IMG/VR virus record: IMGVR_UViG_3300042691_001612
Coordinates: 1 to 20,265 of that record
Length of the DNA stretch: 20,265 nt
Reading direction: 5' to 3' (one strand)
From: a virus
The notes beneath the pieces are model-generated. The model worked only from the letters and a program-made list of their open reading frames with translations. It was not told the origin of the DNA and made no database searches. Of this stretch, positions 8,220 to 13,797 are shown piece by piece; position 1 is the stretch's first letter, and the number at the start of each line of letters is the position of its first letter. A program made the translations under genes and the position numbers.

Positions 8220-8530
8220 GACATAGATTAGACCATCCAGAGGATGTTGAAGGTTGCTTTGGATGCAAGGTTCTAGGACTTCAAATGAGTCCAGGGGATG
8301 CTTCATCCCAGAAGATGGTAAGTAATAAAAAGTGGGACAGTGAGTTAGACGCCTATCGCGCAGCACGTGCCGAGGGGATTCAACCTGCTGGAACAACTAT
8401 GAAAAAGATTCAGGAAGCACGGCGTGCCTCTGATGTCATGGGTAAGGCATTTGATGCCAACACCATGGGTGACAGCAAGATAATCCAAAACAAGACAGTA
8501 TCTACACTCAAGGAAGTAGGAGTAATATAA
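8216..8530 (+). CDS. Small protein with H-x6-CxxC zinc-like motif (104 aa)
   Basis: The N-terminus carries HPEDVEGCFGCK: His7, Cys14 and Cys17 form a compact potential zinc site (three ligands; a fourth such as His3 or Glu9 would be needed). A charged helical segment follows (KKWDSELDAYRAARAEGIQP), then a GTTMKKIQEARRASD stretch. The CFGCK and YRAARAEGIQPAGT segments recur, to my recollection, in small proteins from many actinobacteriophages, usually near head genes and without an assigned function. The ATG overlaps the preceding stop (ATGA) and its stop overlaps the next start (TAATG). It could be a minor structural or assembly protein; nothing in the sequence proves which. Confidence 0.62.
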   Translation: MRHRLDHPEDVEGCFGCKVLGLQMSPGDASSQKMVSNKKWDSELDAYRAARAEGIQPAGTTMKKIQEARRASDVMGKAFDANTMGDSKIIQNKTVSTLKEVGVI

Positions 8531-8670
8531 TGCCAATGGTAAACGGAAAAGAATACGCATACACTGCTAAGGGTATGGCAATGGCTAAGGCTGAGGCTAA
8601 GAAGACTGGTAAGAAGATGGTTGTAAAGAAGGCCAAGAAGAAGAGCATGCCACGCAAGAAGGCTATGTAA
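8530..8670 (+). CDS. Lysine-rich micro-protein (46 aa)
   Basis: This short gene starts at an ATG overlapping the previous stop (TAATG) and runs 46 codons. It begins MPMVNGKEYAYTAKGMAMAK; the rest is almost only Lys, Ala, Met and Val (AKKTGKKMVVKKAKKKSM). It contains no acidic residue after Glu22. This is the first of eight consecutive strongly basic genes. The motif GKEYAYTAKG followed by a K-rich tail suggests a short ordered head and a nucleic-acid-binding tail. Function is unknown; DNA condensation in the head or a minor capsid component are guesses. Tight packing and coupling on both sides support it being translated. Confidence 0.6.
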   Translation: MPMVNGKEYAYTAKGMAMAKAEAKKTGKKMVVKKAKKKSMPRKKAM

Positions 8671-8672
8671 TT

Positions 8673-8837
8673 ATGTCAGTTAAAGGCGAGAAGTACAAGT
8701 CAATGGCAGCCAAGAAGAAGCATGAAAAAGCAGAAGGTCCTGCCATGCGCATGAAGGAATACGGCACTAAGAAGAAAGCCGCTAAGAAGACAGCCAAGAA
8801 GGCTGCAAAGCGTGGACTATTTGGGGGTATGTACTAA
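8673..8837 (+). CDS. Lysine-rich micro-protein (54 aa)
   Basis: Begins two bases after the preceding stop and ends by overlapping the next start (TAATG). The protein starts MSVKGEKYKSMAAKKKHEKA, passes through PAMRMKEYGTKKK, has an Ala/Lys tract (AAKKTAKKAAKRG), and ends in LFGGMY. The GEKY near its start parallels GKEY near the start of the 46-aa neighbour, so the two may be diverged copies. The K/A tract resembles tails of histone H1 and bacterial HU-like proteins in composition only. Function is unknown. It would be missed by standard length cut-offs, and both ends abut real genes. Confidence 0.58.
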   Translation: MSVKGEKYKSMAAKKKHEKAEGPAMRMKEYGTKKKAAKKTAKKAAKRGLFGGMY

Positions 8838-9070
8838 TGGCTAAGAAAGTATCTTACTTAGATAACCTTAAGAAGGAACTAGGACAAAGTTTCCGCGCTT
8901 ACCAGGCAACTGGTGAGATGAGCCAGAAGTCTGGTCCTGGAACAGATGAACGTGCAAACATGCTTCGTCGTAAGCAAGATAAAGCATTTGGTCAACTATT
9001 TGGTGCAGCCGTTCAAGGTCGTCGTTATGATGACAAGACTGGTAAGCAGATTAAGGCAAAGAAAAAGTAA
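8837..9070 (+). CDS. Basic small protein (77 aa), unknown function
   Basis: Translationally coupled at both ends (TAATG overlaps). Residues 1-30 look helical with alternating basic residues (YLDNLKKELGQSFRAYQ). A flexible GPGTDERANMLRRK segment follows, then FGQLFGAAVQGRRYDDKTGK and a K-rich end (KQIKAKKK). Compared with its neighbours it has a more normal, foldable middle, so it may be a true small structural protein with a basic tail. I do not recognise a family. Context places it with seven other basic proteins just after the capsid gene. Confidence 0.6.
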   Translation: MAKKVSYLDNLKKELGQSFRAYQATGEMSQKSGPGTDERANMLRRKQDKAFGQLFGAAVQGRRYDDKTGKQIKAKKK

Positions 9071-9213
9071 TGAAAAAACTTACTACTACTCAAAAATATA
9101 ATCAGTTGAAACGCCAAACAGAATCTGCAGGCATGACAGTTACTGAGAAAAATGGAAAGTTAGTAGTTTCTCGTAAAAGGAAAAAGAATGCCAAAAGCAA
9201 AGCCAAAGGCTAA
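9070..9213 (+). CDS. Basic micro-protein (47 aa) overlapping the next gene
   Basis: Starts at an ATG overlapping the preceding stop and ends 26 bases inside the next gene. The first 35 residues read as a small helix plus hairpin (KKLTTTQKYNQLKRQTESAG, then MTVTEKNGKLVVS). The tail RKRKKNAKSKAKG is encoded partly by the same bases as the MPKAKPKAK start of the next protein, in another frame. The MTVTEKNGKLVVSRK part looks like a genuine beta hairpin, arguing for a real protein over chance. Function is unknown. Confidence is lower because of its length and the overlap. Confidence 0.5.
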   Translation: MKKLTTTQKYNQLKRQTESAGMTVTEKNGKLVVSRKRKKNAKSKAKG

Positions 9214-9379
9214 GTCTACAGTTAACGCTGCTGGTAACTACACCAAACCAGGTATGCGTGCTTCTTTATTCAAGAAGATTAAGGCTGGTTCTAAAGGTGG
9301 TGACCCTGGTGAGTGGTCTGCGCGTAAGGCACAACTACTTGCTGTTGAATATAAGAAGGCTGGCGGAGGGTACAAGTAA
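9188..9379 (+). CDS. DUF5872-like basic protein, N-terminal-type half (63 aa)
   Basis: A ribosome-binding site (AAGGA) lies about 6 bases before the ATG, inside the preceding gene. After a K/P/A-rich head (residues 1-9) comes NYTKPGMRASLFKKIKAG (17-34), then KGGDPGEWSARKAQLLA (36-52) and a YKKAGGGYK end. The pattern GGxPGxWSARKAQ-YKxxGGGYK matches, from memory, short proteins of phages and large DNA viruses grouped as DUF5872; in some, this half is joined to one like the neighbouring 78-aa protein. The biochemical role of that family is unknown to me. The stop overlaps the next start (TAATG), so the two halves are probably made together. Confidence 0.68.
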   Translation: MPKAKPKAKSTVNAAGNYTKPGMRASLFKKIKAGSKGGDPGEWSARKAQLLAVEYKKAGGGYK

Positions 9380-9615
9380 TGGCTTTGGCTAAGTCTCAGC
9401 AGTCACTCAAGAAGTGGACTGCACAGAAGTGGAAGACATCAGATGGTAAGCCCTCTAAGGGCAAGAAAAGATATCTACCGTCTGCTGCTTGGGAAGCATT
9501 AACTCCAGGCGAAAAGGCTGCCACTAATCGAGCCAAGGCCAAAGGTAATGCAAAGGGTAAGCAGTTCGTAAAGCAACCTAAATCAGTAGCAAAGAAAACA
9601 AAAGGTTACAGATGA
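9379..9615 (+). CDS. DUF5872-like basic protein, C-terminal-type half (78 aa)
   Basis: A 78-residue basic protein with the chain SLKKWTAQKWKTSDGKPSKG (9-28), KKRYLPSAAWEALTPGEKAA (29-48), TNRAKAKG (49-56) and GKQFVKQPKSVAKKTKGYR (60-78). The WTxQKWxTxxGKPS, RYLP and GKQFVxQPKxxAKKTxxYR signatures are ones I recall from phage and giant-virus proteins of the DUF5872 type, where they may follow the WSARKAQ module in one chain. It starts at the overlapping TAATG of the 63-aa gene and its own stop overlaps the next start as ATGA. Role unknown; the aromatic/basic pattern would suit a nucleic-acid or capsid contact, which is inference. Confidence 0.68.
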   Translation: MALAKSQQSLKKWTAQKWKTSDGKPSKGKKRYLPSAAWEALTPGEKAATNRAKAKGNAKGKQFVKQPKSVAKKTKGYR

Positions 9616-9890
9616 AAGACTCACGACTAACACGGGCTGGAGTAGCAGGCTTTAATAAGCCTAAGCGTACTCCAAGCCACCCTACTAAGTCACACGTAGT
9701 TGTGGCTAAGGTAGGTAGCCAGGTTAAGACCATACGTTTTGGACAACAAGGCGTTTCTGGCTCACCTAAAAAAGCAGGAGAATCTGCTGCCAATGCAGCA
9801 CGACGTAAGTCTTTCAAAGCAAGACATGCAAGCAATATATCCAAAGGAAAAATGAGTGCCGCATATTGGGCAGACAAGGTGAAATGGTAA
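9612..9890 (+). CDS. Conserved-looking basic phage protein (92 aa)
   Basis: Coupled to the previous gene by ATGA and to the next by TAATG. The sequence is ordered and distinctive: KDSRLTRAGVAGFNKPKRTP (2-21), SHPTKSHVVVAKVG (22-35), VKTIRFGQQGVSGSPKK (38-54), ARRKSFKARHASNISKGKMS (63-82), AAYWADKVKW (83-92). The segments TPSHPTKSHVVVAK, IRFGQQG and ARRKSFKARH-SAAYWADKVKW look like a family I remember from marine and freshwater phages, annotated only as a domain of unknown function. Beta strands in the first half and a basic helix in the second suggest a folded protein that can bind DNA or RNA. No enzymatic residues stand out. Confidence 0.66.
   Translation: MKDSRLTRAGVAGFNKPKRTPSHPTKSHVVVAKVGSQVKTIRFGQQGVSGSPKKAGESAANAARRKSFKARHASNISKGKMSAAYWADKVKW
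9876..9882 (+). promoter_or_regulatory. Ribosome-binding site that fixes the start at 9890
   Basis: AAGGTGA lies 7 bases before ATG 9890, which also overlaps the previous stop as TAATG. The upstream in-frame ATG at 9866 lies inside the previous gene with no such site, so the 191-residue form is preferred over the 199-residue one. Confidence 0.55.
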
Positions 9891-10465
9891 TGGCAATTAA
9901 TTCAGAGTACAGAGGTTCAGCCTCTGGCATAGCAGCAGCGAAGAAGAAGGCTGCAATGAAGACAAAGACAGTAGTAACTCCTGGCACTAAGGTGTCACAG
10001 GCTACTATCGATAAAATTAAAGCAATGGGAATGACAAAAGCACTCAAGAGTGCTGGTTCTGCATCTCCTGAAATGCGTGAAGGTTTGAAGCGTCTATACG
10101 GTGCAAAGCGTGTTTCAGCAGCAATGCCTAGCAAGCCAGCAGCAAAATCAGCAGACGCAGCACGTTCTAGTGCAATGAAGCCTAGCAAGCCTGTAGTAAG
10201 GTCAGCGGATGCTGCTCGTGCAGCAGCCTCAAAGCCTGCTAAGCCAGTGGCTAAGAGTGCAGATGCTGCTCGTATGGGTGCTAGCACAGTAATGTCTAAG
10301 ACTGCTGCAAAGCCAGCAAAGAAGTCAGGAACAACTGACCCATTTGCAAGATTTGTATTTGGTGTTGGTAAGACACTTAAGGGTGGTTCAAACCAAGGAA
10401 TGACTGCAGCACAGGTAGCAGCAGAGAACAAGCGTCGTGCAGATGCAGCAAAGAAGAATAAGTAA
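9890..10465 (+). CDS. Histone-H1-like repeat protein (191 aa)
   Basis: The last and largest of the basic genes. Residues 14-26 are Ala/Lys-rich. Residues 27-78 look folded (VVTPGTKVSQATIDKIKAMG, then SPEMREGLKRLYGAKR). Residues 80-133 are three tandem 18-residue repeats of the pattern PxKPVxxSADAARxxAxK. Residues 134-166 form a Lys/Ala linker leading to a short aromatic segment (DPFARFVFGVGKTLKGG), and the end is a basic helix (AAENKRRADAAKKNK). The K/P/A/S composition of the repeats resembles the tails of histone H1; this is a compositional likeness, not evidence of shared origin. A DNA-compacting or packaged virion protein is plausible. It ends 19 bases before the adaptor gene. Confidence 0.62.
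   Translation: MAINSEYRGSASGIAAAKKKAAMKTKTVVTPGTKVSQATIDKIKAMGMTKALKSAGSASPEMREGLKRLYGAKRVSAAMPSKPAAKSADAARSSAMKPSKPVVRSADAARAAASKPAKPVAKSADAARMGASTVMSKTAAKPAKKSGTTDPFARFVFGVGKTLKGGSNQGMTAAQVAAENKRRADAAKKNK
10127..10288 (+). repeat. Three tandem 54-bp (18-residue) repeats
   Basis: Three in-frame units with no indels: residues 80-97, 98-115 and 116-133 of the H1-like protein. Each has (P)xKPxxxSADAARxxAxx. The protein pattern is kept while many codons differ between units (for example the Ala-Asp-Ala-Ala codons), so the duplications are old and under protein-level selection. Eighteen residues equal about five helical turns. Confidence 0.8.
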
Positions 10466-10484
10466 TTCAAACTAAAGGAATCCA

Positions 10485-11390
10485 ATGACAACGACCTATG
10501 CCAATTTGGTAGATGAGATTACTCTCAATCTGTCAGGCTATACATTAAGGCAAGACCGTACTACTCATTTGACTGCTGACGTGACCTCTTCTGGTCTATC
10601 ACTAAGTCTGGGCAGTGTGACCAATATTGGTAAAGGTGTTGTGGAAATTGATGACGAGTTAATATGGCTAGATACATATGACCGTATCTCATCAGTTGGT
10701 AACATTGCTCCTTATGGTCGTGGCTACCACGGTACAACGGCTGCAGCACACACAACAAATACCAAGGTAACAATTGCTCCAACTTTCCCACGAGCAACTA
10801 TTAAGAAGGCTATCAATGATACAATTGATGCAGTATTTCCTAACCTATTTGCTGTCGGAGTTCACACCTTCACATATAACACAGTTAAGACAACATACTC
10901 ACTTCCTGCCGAAGTGCAAACAATTCTGTATGTCTCATACAAGCCAACAGGACCAACAGAAGAATGGCTACCTGTAAGAAACTACCGCGCAGACGTATTT
11001 GCTAATACAACAGCATTTGCAACAGCACAGAGTATTTCAATCTATGACCGCATTGAGTCAGGTCGTACAGTTCAAGTTTATTATTCAAAGAAGCCATCTA
11101 CACTAACAGCGTCTGCATCTAGTGCAGTATTTGAGACTGTTACAGGATTACCTTCATCTTGCAAGGATGTCATTGTTTACGGCGCAGCATATCGCTTAGC
11201 ATCCTTCGTTGACCCAGGTCGACTTAACTACTCATCTGCAGAAGCAGACAATGCAGACACCAAGATTCAATATGGCTCTGGTGCATCTACTGCCCGATTC
11301 CTTCTTGCTCTCTATCAGCAACGCCTAAACGAAGAGACTAAGAAACTACGCGATGTTTACCCAACCCGAATCCACTACACGAGGTACTAA
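10485..11390 (+). CDS. Probable head-tail adaptor/connector protein (301 aa)
   Basis: Starts at an ATG with AAAGGA a few bases upstream. Residues about 35-105 form a beta-rich insert (GKGVVEIDDELIWLDTYDRI, then YGRGYHGTTAAAHTTNTKV). Helices follow (RATIKKAINDTIDAVFPNLF), then a beta region (TYSLPAEVQTILYVSYKP), and a C-terminal helix-turn-helix (VIVYGAAYRLASF, then RFLLALYQQRLNEETKKLRD). A helical core with a beta insert and a long C-terminal helix is the layout of podovirus gp11-type adaptors. The match is by architecture and by position after the capsid and accessory genes, not by a known signature. It could equally be a tail-completion protein. The YGRGxxGTTAAAH segment is echoed in the next gene. 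Confidence 0.55.
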   Translation: MTTTYANLVDEITLNLSGYTLRQDRTTHLTADVTSSGLSLSLGSVTNIGKGVVEIDDELIWLDTYDRISSVGNIAPYGRGYHGTTAAAHTTNTKVTIAPTFPRATIKKAINDTIDAVFPNLFAVGVHTFTYNTVKTTYSLPAEVQTILYVSYKPTGPTEEWLPVRNYRADVFANTTAFATAQSISIYDRIESGRTVQVYYSKKPSTLTASASSAVFETVTGLPSSCKDVIVYGAAYRLASFVDPGRLNYSSAEADNADTKIQYGSGASTARFLLALYQQRLNEETKKLRDVYPTRIHYTRY

Positions 11391-11393
11391 AAT

Positions 11394-13796
11394 ATGACAG
11401 TCCGCAGATATTCCTCCACTTCTCAGGAAACTAACCTTGCCTCAGCGCTGAACTCTAGCGCAACTACTATGGTGGTCAACTCCGCATCAGCGCTTCTTTC
11501 TAGTATCACGCCTGGTGCTGGTGAAACATTTACTGTTGTTATTGACCCAGATACAGCCCTTGAAGAAATTGTAGATGTAATAAGTCCTAGTGCTCCAGGC
11601 AGCAATACACTAACAATTACTCGTGGTACTGGTGTAGATGGCACTACTGCTATTTCTCACTCTGCTGGTGCAAAGGTACGTCACATGGCTATTGGCCGTG
11701 ACTTCCGTGAGGCTAACAACCACATTAAGAACGAGACAACTGCTCACGGACTGACTATTGCTAACGTCCTAGAGACAACCGACACAAACATGATTACCAC
11801 AGCAATGTTGCAGTCATCTTCTGTAACTACCGCAAAAATTGCTGATGCTAACGTCACAACTGCAAAGTTGGCTGATGGCTCAGTAACTTCTGCAAAGATT
11901 GCAGACCTAAGTATTGCTACAGGTGATATTGCAGACTTTGCTATTACAAGCGGTAAGATTGCAACAGGTGCTGTAGGCACAGCAAAGATTGATGACCTGT
12001 CAGTAACAGAGGCAAAGATTGCCCCTACTGCAGTAACTACTGGCAAGATTGCAGATTCAGCAATTACCAGTGCAAAGATTGCAGACGGAACAATTGTTGC
12101 TGGCGACATTGCAGATGGAGCCATTACCTCAGCAAAGATTCTTGATGGAACTATTGCTACTGGAGACATTGCTGACAGTGCTATTACTTCGGCTAAGATT
12201 GCCGATGGCACTATTGTGGCTGGTGACCTAGCAGACGGAGCAGTTACATCTGCCAAGATTCTAGATGGCACAATTGTTAACGCTGACGTATCAGCAACTG
12301 CTGCTATTGCTAAGACTAAGTTAGACCTTGGCGGAACTATTACCTCTGCCGACTTGGTTGATGGAACTATCGTTAACGCAGATATTAACGCTGCTGCTGG
12401 TATTGCACTTAGCAAGTTAGCGGTAGACCCACTGGCTCGTGGTAATCACACTGGTACTCAAGCAGCATCTACTATTTCAGACTTTGATACACAGGTTCGC
12501 ACATCTCGCTTAGACCAGATGGCAGCACCTACTGCAGCCGTTTCTTTTAATAGCCAAAAGATTACAAATTTAGCAAACCCTGTAGATAACGGAGACGCTG
12601 TAAGTCTTGGATATTTTGCAAGCCAAAAGGGTGCCAACAATGGTATTGCTTCCCTTGATAGCACTGGAAAAATTCCAACTTCTGAACTTCCCGCAATTGC
12701 TGTTGCCACTGTATATGTAGTTGCATCGCAAGCAGCAATGCTTGCACTGCCATCTGATATCGGAGAAATTGCTATTCGTACAGATGTCAGCAAATCTTTT
12801 ATTCTTTCAGCAGCACCTGCTAGCACTCTGGCAAACTGGAAAGAACTTCTTACTCCACCTGATGCAGTTCTTTCTGTAGACTCACAGACTGGTAACGTAA
12901 CATTATCTAATACATACATTAATAGAACTACTGGTCAGTTGCTTGGCAACTTAGATGCAAATACTCACAAGGTAACTAACTTAGGCGCTCCAACATCTAA
13001 CAATGATGCTGCTACTAAGGTCTATGTAGATACAGTTGCTGGTTCTGCTAGTGCTGCTGCTGCTTCTGCAGCCGCTGCTGCAACAACATACGATAACTTT
13101 GATGACCGCTACTTAGGCGCTAAGTCAACTGCACCTACACTAGATAATGATGGCAACTCAATTATTGAAGGTGCTATTTACTGGAACTCAGTAACCAATG
13201 CAATGTATGCGTGGACTGGCACAGAGTGGGGTTCAATCTCATCTACTGCTGACATCTATCGCTTCCGCTTTACGGCATCAGGTGGAGAGACATCAGAGTC
13301 AGGTCTAGATGATAACGGATTAACACTTGCCTACATCCCAGGTAAGGAGCAGGTATACCTTAATGGTGTACTACTTGCTCGTACCTCTGATTATAACGCT
13401 ACAAATGGCTCAAGTATTACAGGACTAGCAGCATTGACTGCTGGAGATATCCTAGAAGTAATTACATTCACAGCCTTTGAACTAGCAGACTCAATTGCTC
13501 GTTCACTCTTTGACGCAAAGGGCGACATCTTAGTTGCTACTAGCGCAGATACACCAGGTAAGTTACCAGTTGGTACAAATGGTTACTTCCTCAAGGCTGA
13601 TTCATCTACAGCAACAGGCTTAGCCTGGGGCGCGGTAGTAACTAATCCTCTGACTGGAACTGGTGGAGACCTTGGTGACACTATCTTTACGGGTTCAACA
13701 ACTCCTTCATCTCCTACAACTGGAGATATTTGGATTGACACAACAGTTGACACGACACCTGATTTAACACTAATGACAATTATGGGAGCGTACTAA
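11394..13796 (+). CDS. Long tail fibre with decapeptide repeats (800 aa)
   Basis: An N-terminal anchor domain (about 1-110) contains EEIVDVI and a TITRGTGVDGTTAISHSAGA segment similar to one in the adaptor. Residues 145-294 are 15 exact ten-residue repeats of the type TSAKIADGTI/VAGDIADGAI, typical of long fibrous shafts. Then follow common fibre motifs: NHTGTQAASTISDFD, QKITNLANPVDNGDAVS, and KVTNLGAPTSNNDAATKVYV, an Ala/Ser coiled stretch, and DDRYLGAKSTAPTLDNDGN leading into a YWNS..YAWTGTEW module. A beta domain follows (IPGKEQVYLNGVLLARTSDY), and the end has a KGDILVATSADTPGKLPVG module. The protein is expected to be a trimeric fibre joining the tail to receptor-binding tips. Six further candidate fibre or accessory genes follow. 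Confidence 0.8.
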   Translation: MTVRRYSSTSQETNLASALNSSATTMVVNSASALLSSITPGAGETFTVVIDPDTALEEIVDVISPSAPGSNTLTITRGTGVDGTTAISHSAGAKVRHMAIGRDFREANNHIKNETTAHGLTIANVLETTDTNMITTAMLQSSSVTTAKIADANVTTAKLADGSVTSAKIADLSIATGDIADFAITSGKIATGAVGTAKIDDLSVTEAKIAPTAVTTGKIADSAITSAKIADGTIVAGDIADGAITSAKILDGTIATGDIADSAITSAKIADGTIVAGDLADGAVTSAKILDGTIVNADVSATAAIAKTKLDLGGTITSADLVDGTIVNADINAAAGIALSKLAVDPLARGNHTGTQAASTISDFDTQVRTSRLDQMAAPTAAVSFNSQKITNLANPVDNGDAVSLGYFASQKGANNGIASLDSTGKIPTSELPAIAVATVYVVASQAAMLALPSDIGEIAIRTDVSKSFILSAAPASTLANWKELLTPPDAVLSVDSQTGNVTLSNTYINRTTGQLLGNLDANTHKVTNLGAPTSNNDAATKVYVDTVAGSASAAAASAAAAATTYDNFDDRYLGAKSTAPTLDNDGNSIIEGAIYWNSVTNAMYAWTGTEWGSISSTADIYRFRFTASGGETSESGLDDNGLTLAYIPGKEQVYLNGVLLARTSDYNATNGSSITGLAALTAGDILEVITFTAFELADSIARSLFDAKGDILVATSADTPGKLPVGTNGYFLKADSSTATGLAWGAVVTNPLTGTGGDLGDTIFTGSTTPSSPTTGDIWIDTTVDTTPDLTLMTIMGAY
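11826..12275 (+). repeat. Fifteen 30-bp (10-residue) repeats in the fibre shaft
   Basis: Fifteen in-frame, gapless units, from TTAKIADANV to TSAKILDGTI, encode residues 145-294. The consensus is roughly (T/V)(S/T/A)(A/G)(K/D)I(A/L)D(G/S)(T/A)(I/V). Conserved Ile/Val at positions 5 and 10 suggests a stacked beta or triple-helix shaft. After base 12275 the period breaks into imperfect related sequence up to about 12425. Codons vary between units. Confidence 0.85.
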
Positions 13797-13797
13797 T

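Noticed and set aside
9866-9889. Upstream start adding eight residues to the H1-like protein
   Set aside because: ATG 9890 has a better-placed ribosome-binding site and matches the TAATG pattern of the cluster.
9814-10491. 225-codon open frame on the minus strand
   Set aside because: It mirrors the low-complexity Lys/Ala genes on the + strand; the protein is Ala/Leu/Phe-rich without family features, and all real genes are on the + strand.
11826-12275. Possible CRISPR-like repeat array (30-bp period)
   Set aside because: The repeats have no spacers, vary in codons while keeping protein pattern, and lie in frame inside a fibre gene.
11744-12415. 223-codon open frame on the minus strand
   Set aside because: It is the antisense of the 30-bp fibre repeats and inherits their periodicity; no ribosome-binding site or family likeness.
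12458-12919. 153-codon open frame on the minus strand
   Set aside because: Shadow of the 800-aa fibre gene; no start signal or recognisable domain.
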